NCBI GenBank assembly: GCA_020846135.1
Contig: JADLEK010000071.1
Coordinates: 1 to 53,089 of the forward strand
Reading direction: 5' to 3'
Length of the DNA: 53,089 nt
Source of the DNA: Gammaproteobacteria bacterium
GTDB taxonomy: Bacteria; Pseudomonadota; Gammaproteobacteria; Competibacterales; Competibacteraceae
In this document: positions 16,232 through 27,191 of the stretch, in pieces
Layout: every line of letters begins with the position of its first letter
How positions within the stretch are numbered: the stretch's first letter is position 1
Program-made: the position numbers and the translations under genes
The notes under the pieces: model-generated
Databases searched by the model: none
Seen by the model: only the letters and a program-made list of their open reading frames with translations
Told to the model about the DNA's origin: nothing

Positions 16232-16474
16232 ATGACTCTGGCTGAAACCATTTATCAGCGTAGCCTTTATTTACCTGAACCAGTCGCTCGTGAAGCATTG
16301 GATTTTATTGAGTTCCTGGGACAACGCTATGGTGCAACCCTAACAGCGCCCAAGGCTTTAAATGATACCGAAGCATTCCTGGCGGCAGTAACCGGTAGAT
16401 TGAGCGACGATTTTCCAGACGATATCACTGATGATGATTTGGGTATTGATGCGCCACGGGACGAACTGGACTGA
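16232..16474 (+). CDS. DUF2281-type antitoxin of a VapC module
   Basis: The 80-residue protein (MTLAETIYQRSLYLPEPVAR, then EALDFIEFLGQRYG) matches the N-terminal layout of DUF2281 antitoxins, with a flexible acidic C terminus (DDFPDDITDDDLGID) of the kind that wraps around a PIN toxin. A GAGGAG ribosome site precedes the ATG. Its TGA ends at 16474, the first base of the toxin ATG, so expression is coupled. It probably binds the VapC protein and the promoter. Family assignment is by pattern and by partner. Confidence 0.78.
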   Translation: MTLAETIYQRSLYLPEPVAREALDFIEFLGQRYGATLTAPKALNDTEAFLAAVTGRLSDDFPDDITDDDLGIDAPRDELD

Positions 16475-16896
16475 TGCCTTATCTGCTCGATACCAACGCT
16501 GTAGTGGCGATGGTGAAAAAAAAACCCAGCGTCATAGGACACATACGCCGAGTCGGTCGATCCGCATTACGGATCTGCACCCCCGTTGAAGCCGAGCTAT
16601 GGTTTGGTGTCCATAAAAGTAGCAGGCAAGAGGAAAACCGCGATCGCCTGTTGACCTTGTTGACTTGGCTACCTAGCCTGCCTTTTTCCGGTGAAGCTGC
16701 TGAACACTTCGGCGAAATCCGCGCTGCCCTGGCCCGTCAAGGTCAACCTATAGGCCCTTACGACCTGCAAATCGCCGCTATTGCCCGCGCTCACGATTTG
16801 ATCGTCGTCACTCACAACACCCGCGAATTTGCCCGCGTCCCTGGCTTACGGCTGGAAGATTGGCAAACGGAACGACCCATTGGCGAGAACCCTTGA
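16474..16896 (+). CDS. vapC: VapC-family PIN-domain ribonuclease toxin
   Basis: The 140-residue PIN protein begins [20 protein letters not shown] with the first acidic metal ligand at Asp6, then [13 protein letters not shown] (Glu41), [16 protein letters not shown] (Asp97) and [20 protein letters not shown], the VapC C-terminal signature. VapC toxins cleave tRNA or rRNA using Mg2+ held by these residues. The partner is the DUF2281 protein upstream. Unusually, its TGA (16894-16896) overlaps the secA start ATG (16896), so a toxin module appears translationally joined to an essential gene. Confidence 0.88.
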   Translation: MPYLLDTNAVVAMVKKKPSVIGHIRRVGRSALRICTPVEAELWFGVHKSSRQEENRDRLLTLLTWLPSLPFSGEAAEHFGEIRAALARQGQPIGPYDLQIAAIARAHDLIVVTHNTREFARVPGLRLEDWQTERPIGENP

Positions 16897-19622
16897 TGAA
16901 TATCCTGAAAACGATTTTTGGCAGTCGCAATGACCGGGTGATCCGCCCGATGCGTAAAATAGTCGAGCGGATTAACGCCCTGGAGCCGGGCATTGTAGCT
17001 CTGGATGACGCCGCATTGCGGGCCAAGACCGAAGAATTCAAAACCCGCCTGGCCAAGGGCGAGAAGCTGGACGCGCTGTTGCCGGAAGCCTTCGCCGTGG
17101 TCCGCGAGGCCAGCAAACGCACTCTGGAAATGCGCCATTTCGATGTGCAGTTGATCGGCGGCATGGTCCTGCATGAAGGCAAAATCGCTGAAATGCGCAC
17201 CGGCGAAGGTAAAACCCTGGTCGCGACCTTGCCGGTGTATCTGAATGCGCTGACCGGCAAAGGCGTTCACGTCGTCACCGTCAACGATTATCTGGCCCGC
17301 CGCGATGCCGACTGGATGGGCCAGATTTACCGCTTTCTGGGGATGAGCGTCGGGGTGGTGGTGGCCGGGATGAGTCCGGAGGAGAAGCGGGCGGCCTACG
17401 GTTCCGACATCACCTACGGCACCAACAACGAGTACGGCTTTGACTACCTGCGCGACAACATGGCGTTCGGCCTCGATCAACGGGTGCAGCGCGAGTTGCA
17501 TTACGCCCTGGTGGATGAGGTGGATTCGATCCTGATCGACGAGGCTCGCACCCCGCTGATCATCTCCGGTCCCGCCGAGGAAAGCTCCGAGATGTACCGG
17601 CGCATCGACGGGATCATCCCGGCGCTGACCCGTCAGAAGGAAGAAGAAGGGCCGGGCGACTACTGGGTCGATGAAAAGGCCAAGCAGGTTTATCTGACCG
17701 AAGACGGTCATCAGCGGGTCGAGGATTTGCTGCTGGAAACCGGGCTGCTGCGCGATGGCGAAAGCTTGTATGACGCGGCCCATCTGGGCGTATTTCACCA
17801 CTTGAACGCTTGCCTGCGGGCGCACGCCCTGTTTCATCGGGATGTGGAATACATCGTCCGCGACGGTGAGATCATCATCGTTGACGAATTCACCGGACGC
17901 ACTATGCCAGGCCGACGCTGGTCGGACGGGCTGCATCAAGCCATTGAAGCCAAGGAAAATGTGCCGATTCAGGCCGAGAACCAGACTTTGGCCTCGATCA
18001 CCTTCCAGAACTATTTCCGCTTGTACGGCAAGCTGGCCGGGATGACGGGCACCGCCGACACCGAAGCGTTCGAGTTCCAGCAGATCTACAACCTGGAAGT
18101 GATCGTTGTTCCCACTCATCTGCAGATGATCCGCAAGGATATGGGCGATCTGGTGTTCCTGACCCCGCCGGAAAAATTCGAGGCGGTGCTGGACGACATC
18201 CGCGATTGCCGAAAGCGCGGCCAACCGACCCTGGTCGGCACCACCTCCATCGAGGTCTCGGAACTGCTCGCGAACTTGCTGACCAAGGAGAAAATCCCAC
18301 ATCAGGTGCTGAACGCCAAGCAGCACGAGCGGGAAGCCGAGATCATCGTCCAGGCCGGTCAGCCCGGCACGGTGACGATTGCGACCAACATGGCCGGACG
18401 CGGCACCGACATCGTCCTTGGCGGCAACCTGCAGGCCGAACTCAAGGCGCTGGGGCCGGATGCCGACGAATCATCCCGCGACGCAGTGCGGCAGGACTGG
18501 CAACGCCGCCATGACCAGGTTGTCGCCGCTGGTGGCCTGCATGTGATCGGCACTGAGCGCCATGAATCGCGGCGCATTGATAACCAGTTGCGTGGGCGGT
18601 CCGGGCGGCAGGGCGATCCCGGCTCCAGCCGATTTTACCTGTCGCTGGAGGACAACCTGCTGCGGATTTTCGCCTCCGACCGGGTGTCGGGGCTGATGCA
18701 AAAACTGGGAATGCAGAAGGGCGAGGCCATCGAGCATCCCTGGGTCACCAAGGCGATTGAGAACGCCCAGCGCAAGGTCGAAGCCCACAACTTTGATATT
18801 CGCAAGAACCTGCTGGAATTCGACGATGTCGCTAATGACCAGCGCAAGGTGATGTACCGCTGGCGCAATGAGCTGATGGAAACCGAGGACGTGTCGGCCA
18901 CCCTCATCGAAATGCGGGTTGACGTGTTGAAACAGGTGATCGATCCGTACATCCCGCCGCACACGCTGGAAGAACAGTGGAACGTCGCCGGGCTGGAAGA
19001 GGCGTTGCAGAAAGAGTTTGACCTGACGCTGCCGCTCCGCGCCTGGCTGGACGCCGATCACGATCTGCACGAAGAACCGTTGCGCGAGCGGATTCAGGCC
19101 GAACTGGACGCGGTTTACGCCCGCAAGGAAGAACAGGTGGGCGCAGCCTGGATGCGGCAGTTCGAGAAGGCGGTGCTGCTGCAAGTGCTGGACAGCCACT
19201 GGCGCGAACATCTGGCGGCGATGGACTACCTGCGCCAGGGGATTCACCTGCGCGGCTATGCCCAGAAAAATCCCAAACAGGAATACAAGCGCGAAGCCTT
19301 CGAGATGTTTCAGGCGCTGTTGCAGCGGATTAACCAGGAAACGATAGGGTTTCTGGCGCGGGCGCAGTTTCAGGCCGAACCAGCGCCGGTTCCTGAACCG
19401 CGCCGACCGCCGGCCGCCGCGATGCACTTTGAACACGCCGAAGCGGGATCAGCGCTGGCCCAGGAACCTGCGTCCGGCGACGATTCCGGGATCGAGGTGC
19501 GCTTTCAGCAGGAAGAGTCGCATACCCCGTTTGTGCGCGACGGACGCAAGGTCGGGCGCAATGAACCCTGTCCCTGTGGTTCCGGCAAGAAATACAAGCA
19601 CTGCCATGGGCAGTTGGATTGA
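16896..19622 (+). CDS. secA: Preprotein translocase ATPase SecA
   Basis: The 908-residue motor has the family start [20 protein letters not shown]. The first nucleotide-binding domain follows, with Walker A MRTGEGKT at residues 100-107 and the [19 protein letters not shown] motif, then [25 protein letters not shown] and [20 protein letters not shown] of the second domain. The C-terminal SecB/zinc motif [12 protein letters not shown] is at 892-903. It drives secreted proteins through SecYEG. I chose ATG 16896, overlapping the vapC TGA, because the conserved N terminus begins there; the frame is open further upstream only inside vapC. Length is normal (E. coli 901). Confidence 0.97.
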   Translation: MNILKTIFGSRNDRVIRPMRKIVERINALEPGIVALDDAALRAKTEEFKTRLAKGEKLDALLPEAFAVVREASKRTLEMRHFDVQLIGGMVLHEGKIAEMRTGEGKTLVATLPVYLNALTGKGVHVVTVNDYLARRDADWMGQIYRFLGMSVGVVVAGMSPEEKRAAYGSDITYGTNNEYGFDYLRDNMAFGLDQRVQRELHYALVDEVDSILIDEARTPLIISGPAEESSEMYRRIDGIIPALTRQKEEEGPGDYWVDEKAKQVYLTEDGHQRVEDLLLETGLLRDGESLYDAAHLGVFHHLNACLRAHALFHRDVEYIVRDGEIIIVDEFTGRTMPGRRWSDGLHQAIEAKENVPIQAENQTLASITFQNYFRLYGKLAGMTGTADTEAFEFQQIYNLEVIVVPTHLQMIRKDMGDLVFLTPPEKFEAVLDDIRDCRKRGQPTLVGTTSIEVSELLANLLTKEKIPHQVLNAKQHEREAEIIVQAGQPGTVTIATNMAGRGTDIVLGGNLQAELKALGPDADESSRDAVRQDWQRRHDQVVAAGGLHVIGTERHESRRIDNQLRGRSGRQGDPGSSRFYLSLEDNLLRIFASDRVSGLMQKLGMQKGEAIEHPWVTKAIENAQRKVEAHNFDIRKNLLEFDDVANDQRKVMYRWRNELMETEDVSATLIEMRVDVLKQVIDPYIPPHTLEEQWNVAGLEEALQKEFDLTLPLRAWLDADHDLHEEPLRERIQAELDAVYARKEEQVGAAWMRQFEKAVLLQVLDSHWREHLAAMDYLRQGIHLRGYAQKNPKQEYKREAFEMFQALLQRINQETIGFLARAQFQAEPAPVPEPRRPPAAAMHFEHAEAGSALAQEPASGDDSGIEVRFQQEESHTPFVRDGRKVGRNEPCPCGSGKKYKHCHGQLD

Positions 19623-19627
19623 AGCAG

Positions 19628-20826
19628 ATGGAAAATCTTACGCAACCGCTGATGGTCGCCGGCATTCGGCTGGGGACGGTGTGCGCCGGGATCAAATATC
19701 CCGACCGGCGCGATCTGGTCGTCATCGAAGCCGCGGCTGGAACCCGGGTCGCGGCGGTTTTTACCCGCAACGCCTTCCGCGCCGCCCCGGTCACCGTGGC
19801 GCGGGTCCATCTGGCCGCCGCTAGCCCCCGCTATCTGCTGATCAATACCGGCAACGCCAACGCCGGCACCGGTCGGCAAGGGCTAGCTGACGCGGAAGCG
19901 AGTTGCCAGACTCTGGCCGAATTGACCGGTTGTACCCCGCTGGAGGTGTTGCCCTTTTCCACCGGAGTGATCGGCGAACCGTTGCCCCTGTTCCGGTTGA
20001 TGGCCGGGTTGCCGGCGGCGCTGGCGGCATTGCAGGCGGACGGTTGGGAAGAGGCCGCCCACGGGATCATGACCACCGACACCCGACCCAAATGGGCGTC
20101 GCGGCGACAGACTCGCAATGGGCGGGAAGTCACCGTCACCGGCATGGCCAAAGGCGCGGGGATGATCCGGCCCGATATGGCAACGATGCTGGCCTTCATC
20201 GCCACTGACGCCGAAGTGGATCAGGCGCTGTTGCGGCAGGTGCTGACCGAGGCCATGGCGGATTCCTTTAACGCCATTACCGTGGATGGCGACACCTCGA
20301 CCAATGATTCCTGCGTCCTGCTGGCGACTGGACAGAGCGGTGCGGCCATCCCCGCCGGTGGCGATGAATTTGAGCAGTTTGCCGGGATGGTGCGCGAGGT
20401 GTGCCGCGACCTGGCCCAGGCGATCATCCGCGACGGTGAAGGCGCGACCAAGTTCATCACGGTGCAGGTCGAGGGCGGGCGCGACGTGGCCGAGTGCCGG
20501 CAAGTCGCCTACGCCATTGCCCATTCGCCGCTGGTCAAAACCGCGTTCTTTGCCTCAGATCCCAACTGGGGACGGATTCTGGCGGCGGTGGGCCGGGCGG
20601 GTTTGAACGAGTTGGAGATTGATCGCGTGGCGTTGCATCTCGACGAGGTGTGCATCGTCCGCGAAGGGTGCCGCGCTGCTGATTACACCGAGGCGCAAGG
20701 GCAAGCGGTCATGGCTCGGCCTGAGATTACGATCCGGGTCGAACTGGGACGGGGCGAAGCGACGGCCCGCATCTGGACCACTGACCTGTCGTTCGACTAT
20801 GTGCGGATCAACGCCGAGTACCGGAC

Positions 20827-20830
<4 letters not shown>
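19628..20830 (+). CDS. argJ: Bifunctional glutamate N-acetyltransferase / amino-acid acetyltransferase ArgJ
   Basis: The 400-residue proenzyme has [20 protein letters not shown] near the start, [23 protein letters not shown] and the self-cleavage motif [17 protein letters not shown]. Thr186 is expected to become the N-terminal nucleophile of the beta chain. [15 protein letters not shown] [18 protein letters not shown] follows. It transfers acetyl from N-acetylornithine to glutamate in the cyclic arginine pathway. I chose ATG 19628, five bases after secA; a TTG at 19619 is possible. Its TGA overlaps the mutT GTG. argB, the next pathway enzyme, converges on mutT from the other strand. Confidence 0.95.
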
Positions 20831-22145
<1,315 letters not shown>

Positions 22146-22151
22146 TTAAGG

Positions 22152-23525
22152 TCAGAATGGCAATGCCAAATCAGGTTGCAGCGCCAGCAACTGCCGGCGG
22201 AAGCGCACCTGAATTTCATGCATCGCCGCCGGATCATCCGCCTCAAAACGCAGCATGAGACTGGGCGTGGTGTTGGAAGCCCGCACCAATCCCCAGCCGT
22301 GCGCAAACTCGACCCGCAATCCATCGACCGTGATCAGGCGGGCGTCCGGGCCGAAATCGGCCTGCGCCAGCAACCGCGCCATAAACGCGACCGGCTCGCC
22401 CTCGGCCATCTCCAGCCGCAATTCCGGGGTGGTCAAGCCGGTGGACCAGGCGGCGAAAAACTCCGCACTGGAATCCGGGCGCCGGGCCAGTAGATTCAGC
22501 AGCCGGGCAGCGGCATAAAATGCATCGTCGAATCCGAACCAGTCATCAGCGTGGGCAAAGTGGCCGGTCATCTCGCCACCGAGCAAAGCGCCGGTCTCGC
22601 GCATTTTAGCCTTGATCAGCGAATGGCCGGATTTCCACAAAATCGGTTGCCCGCCGAGTTGTTCGATCAGCCGGGTCAGATGCCATGAGCATTTGATGTC
22701 ATACACCACTGCCACGCCAGGATGCCGGGTCAACACTTCCTCGGTCAGCGCCATCAGCACTCGATCCGGCCAAATAATCTCGCCGGTGTTGTCCACCACG
22801 CCGAGTCGGTCCGCATCGCCATCGAACGCCAAACCGACATCAGCCTGGTGCGCCAAGACCGCCGCCTGCAAATCCACCAGATTCTCCGGAAGGCTGGGAT
22901 CAGGATGATGGTTCGGAAAGCGCCCATCCACTTCGCAATACAGCTCCACGACCTCACAGCCCAGCGCCCGCAGCAAGGTCGGCGCGGTTTTGGCGGCAAT
23001 GGCGTTGCCGCAATCCACCACCACTTTTAACGTCCGGGGCAAGGGCAGAACGCGACTGATGCGCTGGATATAGTCGGCGCGGAGACTGATCGCCCGTTCG
23101 CCGCCCTGGCCGTGCCGCACATCGCCGGTTTCGATCCGCCGGCGCAGGTCGCGAATCACCTCGCCATGCAGGGCGATCCGGTCAATCACGATTTTCAGCC
23201 CGTTGTAATCCGGCGGATTGTGGCTGCCGGTGACCATCACCCCAGCGCGGGTTTCAGCTAGAACGTGCGTGGCGTAATACAGCAGCGGCGTAGACACCGC
23301 GCCCAAATCCAGCACTTCCAGCCCGGCGGCGCGAATCCCGGCTTTCACCGCAGCGCAGAGCAGCGGGCTGGACAGCCGCCCGTCACAGCCGACCGCAACG
23401 CTGGTTTCGCCTCGTTCAGCGGCCAGACTGCCCACCGCCTGACCGATGTCGCGCACCACGTCCGGGGTCAGATCGCGCTCTACCACGCCACGGATGTCGT
23501 ATTCCCGGAAGATGGATTTTTTCAT
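22152..23525 (-). CDS. algC: Phosphomannomutase/phosphoglucomutase AlgC
   Basis: The 457-residue enzyme begins MKKSIFREYDIRGVVERDLT. The catalytic phosphoserine loop VTGSHNPPDYNG has Ser101, metal binding is FDGDADRLG (235-240), sugar binding GGEMTGHF, and phosphate binding VRASNTTPSLMLRFEA. It interconverts mannose and glucose 1- and 6-phosphates, feeding lipopolysaccharide and exopolysaccharide precursors. It starts just after dut and ends 39 bases before argB. The coaBC-dut-algC-argB order matches that in Pseudomonas and relatives. Confidence 0.94.
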   Translation of the reverse strand: MKKSIFREYDIRGVVERDLTPDVVRDIGQAVGSLAAERGETSVAVGCDGRLSSPLLCAAVKAGIRAAGLEVLDLGAVSTPLLYYATHVLAETRAGVMVTGSHNPPDYNGLKIVIDRIALHGEVIRDLRRRIETGDVRHGQGGERAISLRADYIQRISRVLPLPRTLKVVVDCGNAIAAKTAPTLLRALGCEVVELYCEVDGRFPNHHPDPSLPENLVDLQAAVLAHQADVGLAFDGDADRLGVVDNTGEIIWPDRVLMALTEEVLTRHPGVAVVYDIKCSWHLTRLIEQLGGQPILWKSGHSLIKAKMRETGALLGGEMTGHFAHADDWFGFDDAFYAAARLLNLLARRPDSSAEFFAAWSTGLTTPELRLEMAEGEPVAFMARLLAQADFGPDARLITVDGLRVEFAHGWGLVRASNTTPSLMLRFEADDPAAMHEIQVRFRRQLLALQPDLALPF

Positions 23526-23528
23526 GAT

Positions 23529-23990
23529 TCAGTGCCGCCCGGAATGACCAAAACCGCCGCTGCCCCGTGCGCTCGGGGTGAATTCAGGAACGATCGCAAA
23601 CCTGGCCCGCACCACAGGTACGATGATCAGTTGGGCGATGCGTTCACCGACCGCGAGGGTGAAGGGTGTCTGGCCCCGGTTCCAGCACGACACCAGCAGT
23701 TCGCCCTGATAGTCGCTGTCGATCAGCCCGACCAGATTACCCAGAACGATGCCGTGTTTGTGCCCGAGGCCGGAGCGTGGCAGCACCAGCGCCGCCAGTC
23801 CCGGATCGCTGATATGAATCGCCAGCCCGGTCGGAATTAAATGAGTTTCGCCCGGCTGCACGGTGAGCGACGCTTTCAGCAGAGCGCGCAAATCCAGCCC
23901 GGCGGAACCGGCGGTGGCGTAGTCCGGCAACGGCCAGTCCTGACCGAGTCGGGGATCAAGGATTTTCAGTTCGATGGTTTGGTGGGTCAC
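23529..23990 (-). CDS. dut: Deoxyuridine 5'-triphosphate nucleotidohydrolase Dut
   Basis: The 153-residue enzyme reads [20 protein letters not shown] and [10 protein letters not shown], then [28 protein letters not shown] and the C-terminal [13 protein letters not shown], covering all five dUTPase motifs. It hydrolyses dUTP to dUMP as a trimer. I chose GTG 23990 because it gives the family's usual length of about 151 residues; the open frame continues upstream without homology. The ancestral neighbour coaBC now lies 720 bases upstream, with a toxin-antitoxin pair inserted in the opposite direction. Confidence 0.94.
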   Translation of the reverse strand: MTHQTIELKILDPRLGQDWPLPDYATAGSAGLDLRALLKASLTVQPGETHLIPTGLAIHISDPGLAALVLPRSGLGHKHGIVLGNLVGLIDSDYQGELLVSCWNRGQTPFTLAVGERIAQLIIVPVVRARFAIVPEFTPSARGSGGFGHSGRH

Positions 23991-24096
23991 GATATGCCGG
24001 GGCCTTGAATCGGGTTGACGGGTTCCGGGTTGCGACCAGCGCCGGATGAGATGATGATTGTAGTGGATTAACGCAGTGGACGATGAGGGTAGAACC

Positions 24097-24327
24097 ATGT
24101 TGCGCTGGAATCGAGTCACGGTGAATCCTGAAATCATGAACGGTCAGCCTTGTGTGCGCGGGATGCGTCTGACGGTGCGGCGGGTGCTGGAAGCCTTGGC
24201 GGTTTACCCGGACTGGAATGATCTGTTTCGGGAATATCCTGAGCTGGAGCCGGAGGATATTCGGCAATGCCCGGATTTTGCAGCGCAAAATCTGGAGGTT
24301 GAGAGCTTCAGTCTGAATGCCGCATGA
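24097..24327 (+). CDS. DUF433 antitoxin
   Basis: The 76-residue protein has the DUF433 pattern: [20 protein letters not shown], then [20 protein letters not shown], a winged-helix-like fold, and [16 protein letters not shown]433 proteins pair with DUF5615 toxins. GAGGG stands before ATG 24097. Its TGA overlaps the ATG of the downstream DUF5615 gene. It is encoded opposite to the flanking coaBC and dut genes, indicating insertion into that operon. Confidence 0.82.
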   Translation: MLRWNRVTVNPEIMNGQPCVRGMRLTVRRVLEALAVYPDWNDLFREYPELEPEDIRQCPDFAAQNLEVESFSLNAA

Positions 24328-24613
24328 TCCGGGTAGTGCTGGATCAAGGGTTGCCACGGGATCGGTTTCACCACTGAGGGAAGCCGGCTGGGATGTGGTG
24401 CATGTTGGCGAGATTGGCATGAGTCGCGCCAGTGATGCCGAGATTCTGGATTACGCTCGGCGTGAGCATCGAGTTTGCATCACCCTTGATGCCGATTTTT
24501 ATGCCTTGCTGGTATTGAGATTCGAAGCCGCGCCCTCGATGGTGCGAATTCGGATCGAAGGGTTACAGGCCATCGCTATGGCGGAATTGCTGCTACGCAT
24601 CTGGCCTAATTGA
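24324..24613 (+). pseudogene. DUF5615 PIN-like toxin, apparently frameshifted
   Basis: From ATG 24324 (overlapping the DUF433 TGA) the frame reads [17 protein letters not shown] and stops at TGA 24375. The other frame from about 24365 to 24613 continues the same family: LREAGWDVVHVGEIGMSRAS, DAEILDYARREHR, VCITLDADFYALLV. DUF5615 proteins start R-x-LLDx-x-LPR and continue LR-x-x-GHDVVHV, so the N-terminal strand and the rest are in different frames, one base apart. The metal-ligand Asp after VVL lies in the first piece and the DADF ligand in the second, so the toxin is likely inactive unless there is frameshifting or a sequencing error. An in-frame ATG at 24317 gives 98 residues but a non-family N terminus. 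Confidence 0.7.
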
Positions 24614-24713
24614 AGCGGCGGTGAGCGAAGGCGCAATGGTGACTATGACTGAGCGTCAGGTTCGGATCAGACGCTTGCCGGTGACTCCGCACTCGGCCTA
24701 AATCAGGGCTGCA

Positions 24714-25994
24714 TCAACTACCGCCCCCTTTCCCCACCCGATACCGCTCAGCAATCAACGCCATCAACTGCTGTCCCAACCGGGTTTTATCGGTCAAGGG
24801 CAACGATTTTTCCCCGCCTTCCCACAGCACCTGCAAGGCGTTCTGCTCGCTCTCAAAACCGCTGCCGGCAACCCCGACCTGATTGGCGGCGATCAAATCC
24901 AGGTTCTTGCGGCGGCGCTTATCCTCGGCGTAATGCAAGACATCATGGGTCTCGGCGGCAAAACCTACGGTAAACGGTCGATGGGAAGTTAAAGCGGCGA
25001 CCTCGGCCAGAATGTCGGGATTACGCACCAGTTCCAGCGTCAGGACCTCGCCGGTTTTCTTGATTTTCTGGCCGACGGGATGGGCAGCGCGATAATCAGC
25101 AACGGCGGCAGTCGCAATAAAAATATCCGCCTGCTGGACTCGCTGCATCACTGCTTCGTGCATCTCCAACGCGCTTTCCACGTCAATCCGCTCAATACCG
25201 GGCGGAGTCGGCAAAACCACTGGGCCGCTGACGACGACGACCTGCGCTCCGGCCTGCGCTGCCGCCTCGGCCACGGCAAAGCCCATGCGCCCGGTGCTGC
25301 GGTTGCTAATGAAGCGGACTGGATCCAGCGCCTCGCGGGTGGGGCCAGCGGTCAGCAACACCGTCAACCCTTGCAGATCATGCGGCGCGAGCAACACTTC
25401 CGCCACGGTCGGTTCGGATCGCCAGGCTGCCGGTTGCTCCTTGGCACCGAGCAAATCCACGACCAGGTTTCGCAACTCGACCGGCTCCAGCATCCGTCCG
25501 GCCCCGATCTCGCCGCAGGCTTGCTCGCCTACGCCCGGCCCCCAGATTTTGACCCCGCGCCGCGCCAGCAACCGGTAATTATCCTGAGTCGCCGGGTTTT
25601 GCCACATCAGCCGGTTCATCGCTGGCGCGACCGCGATCGGCTGATCGGTCGCCAGACAGAGCGTACTCAGCAGATCATTGGCGAAACCGTGCGCCAGCCG
25701 GGCCAGAAAATCGGCAGTCGCAGGCGCGATGAGAATCAGATCGGCCCAACGCGCCAGTTCAATATGACCCATGCCGGCCTCGGCGTGGGAATCCAGCAAC
25801 TCGGTTCGGACTGGTTGGCCGGATACGGCCTGGAAGGTCAGCGGCCCGACGAACGCGGTCGCTGCCGGGGTCATCGCCACCTGCACCTCGGCCCCCGCTT
25901 CACTCAACCGGCGCACCAGATCAGCGCTTTTATACGCCGCGATCCCACCGGTAATGCCCAGCAGAATGCGTTTTCGGGCCAAGGGTTGCAGCAT
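24714..25994 (-). CDS. coaBC: Bifunctional phosphopantothenoylcysteine decarboxylase/phosphopantothenate--cysteine ligase CoaBC
   Basis: The 426-residue enzyme starts [20 protein letters not shown]. The flavin-dependent decarboxylase half (CoaC) shows [44 protein letters not shown] and [18 protein letters not shown]. The ligase half (CoaB) shows [24 protein letters not shown] residues, [28 protein letters not shown] and FAAETHD. It performs two steps of coenzyme A synthesis from phosphopantothenate. First gene of the group coaBC-dut-algC-argB. A terminator-like hairpin sits 76 bases upstream of the start. Confidence 0.95.
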   Translation of the reverse strand: MLQPLARKRILLGITGGIAAYKSADLVRRLSEAGAEVQVAMTPAATAFVGPLTFQAVSGQPVRTELLDSHAEAGMGHIELARWADLILIAPATADFLARLAHGFANDLLSTLCLATDQPIAVAPAMNRLMWQNPATQDNYRLLARRGVKIWGPGVGEQACGEIGAGRMLEPVELRNLVVDLLGAKEQPAAWRSEPTVAEVLLAPHDLQGLTVLLTAGPTREALDPVRFISNRSTGRMGFAVAEAAAQAGAQVVVVSGPVVLPTPPGIERIDVESALEMHEAVMQRVQQADIFIATAAVADYRAAHPVGQKIKKTGEVLTLELVRNPDILAEVAALTSHRPFTVGFAAETHDVLHYAEDKRRRKNLDLIAANQVGVAGSGFESEQNALQVLWEGGEKSLPLTDKTRLGQQLMALIAERYRVGKGGGS

Positions 25995-26069
25995 GGCGAA
26001 GCTCCGCGTGGAATGGGGAATTCACGACAAAGCTTAACGCAGGTTCGAGGAATGTGGAGCGGGCAGGCA

Positions 26070-26119
26070 ATAAAAAGGGCGTCCGAACGTGCATTAACTT
26101 CACGCACATCCGGACGCCA
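26070..26119 (-). terminator. Intrinsic terminator upstream of coaBC (possible attenuator)
   Basis: Read on the minus strand, GGCGTCCG, then GTGC ... GCAC, then CGGACGCC form a long stem (12 paired bases with small bulges), followed by CTTTTTATT. No annotated minus-strand gene lies upstream, and coaBC starts 76 bases downstream. So it either ends a small RNA or attenuates the coaBC operon. Confidence 0.75.
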
Positions 26120-26224
26120 TAGTCCGCGACGGCGGCCCCCGTTAGCCGCCCGAATCAGCGCTGCCCCCAAACCCGAAAGGCCGGTGAGCGCAAACTCTTG
26201 ATGTTCCACGTCTGCAAACTGGTT

Positions 26225-26260
26225 ACCAACTTTATCAAGTCTCTGTTTTTATAAAGATCA
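26225..26260 (-). promoter_or_regulatory. Candidate minus-strand promoter before the coaBC leader
   Basis: On the minus strand TTGATC and TGATAA are separated by 18 bases (TTTATAAAAACAGAGACT), in an AT-rich patch unlike the surroundings. Transcription would start about 160 bases before the terminator at 26070-26119. Weak match to sigma-70 consensus; offered as a hypothesis. Confidence 0.35.
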
Positions 26261-26457
26261 AAGCTTTTTGAAGCGGATTTAAGCGTCCATTTGCGCGCGG
26301 GATGCGCCTTATGCTAGTGCTTGAAGTGAATAATTTGCCTCACAACGGGGCGTTGTCGGCCAAAATACCGGTTGATCCAATTTATTTACGCGCCCGCTTG
26401 ATCAGTCCCTCTTGAATGACCATGCTTTAGACGAATGACCCACCCAGGAAAATCCAC

Positions 26458-27132
26458 ATGTCGATTCGTGACTGGCCCGATGATGAGCGTCCCCGGGAAA
26501 AACTGCTGCAGCGGGGGCCGGCTGCCCTGTCCGATGCCGAGTTGCTGGCGATCTTTTTACGGGTCGGTGTGCCGGGTCGCAGCGCGGTTGACCTCGCCCG
26601 CGACATGCTCAAACAGCACGGCAATCTGCGGACTCTTCTGGAACTGGATCAGGCGGCGTTCTGCGCAACGCCGGGTTTGGGACCCGCCAAATTTGTGCAA
26701 CTGCAAGCGGTGCTGGAACTGGCCCATCGGCATCTGGCGGAAACGCTAAACCGCGCCGACGCCATTCAGAGTGTAGCCGATACCCGCCGTTATCTGATGG
26801 CCCGGATGCGCCATCACCAGAGCGAGGTATTTTCCTGCCTGTTTCTTGATAATAAGCATAGAGTTATTATTTACGAAGAACTGTTTTTCGGCACGATTGA
26901 CAGTTCTGCCGTCCACCCGCGTCAAGTCGTCAAACGCGCTCTGCACCACAATGCTGCGGCCATCATCGTCGCTCATAACCATCCGTCCGGGATCGCTGAG
27001 CCGAGTCGGGCTGATGAATCGATCACATTGAGGCTCAAGGAAGCGCTGGCCCTAATCGATGTCCGGTTGCTCGACCATATCGTGGTCGGCGACGGTCAGA
27101 CCGTCTCGCTGGCGGAACGGGGCGTGCTGTAG
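26458..27132 (+). CDS. radC: RadC family JAB/MPN protein
   Basis: The 224-residue protein begins [20 protein letters not shown] and has a helix-hairpin-helix-like N-terminal part ([20 protein letters not shown]). The JAMM metalloprotease-type motif HNHPSG ... SRAD has His173, His175 and Asp186. RadC (also called YicR) is widespread beside coaBC on the opposite strand, as here. Its biochemical role is unsettled; it was linked to DNA repair, but this is disputed. AGGAAA precedes the ATG. Length matches E. coli YicR (222). Confidence 0.92.
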   Translation: MSIRDWPDDERPREKLLQRGPAALSDAELLAIFLRVGVPGRSAVDLARDMLKQHGNLRTLLELDQAAFCATPGLGPAKFVQLQAVLELAHRHLAETLNRADAIQSVADTRRYLMARMRHHQSEVFSCLFLDNKHRVIIYEELFFGTIDSSAVHPRQVVKRALHHNAAAIIVAHNHPSGIAEPSRADESITLRLKEALALIDVRLLDHIVVGDGQTVSLAERGVL

Positions 27133-27191
27133 GGGCTGCTGCGGGAATGATGGGAATCGCTTTGAGCGCTGGCGGGGCGGAGCAGGCGGAT

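Larger units (their letters stand above)
25995..26457. other. Intergenic region between divergent coaBC and radC
   Basis: No credible gene on either strand. It holds a strong minus-strand intrinsic terminator (26070-26119) and, 120 bases further upstream on that strand, a candidate promoter (about 26225-26260). Together these outline a possible short leader or small RNA of roughly 160 bases. The radC ribosome site (AGGAAA) is at its right end. Confidence 0.6.

Noticed and set aside
16812..18326. Minus-strand frame of 504 codons opposite secA
   Set aside because: SecA is certain on +; the long antisense frame follows from GC-rich third positions and shows no family motif.
25904..26209. Minus-strand frame of 101 codons overlapping the coaBC start and the terminator
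   Set aside because: It would be read through an intrinsic terminator, overlaps coaBC out of frame and matches no family; a leader RNA is a better explanation.
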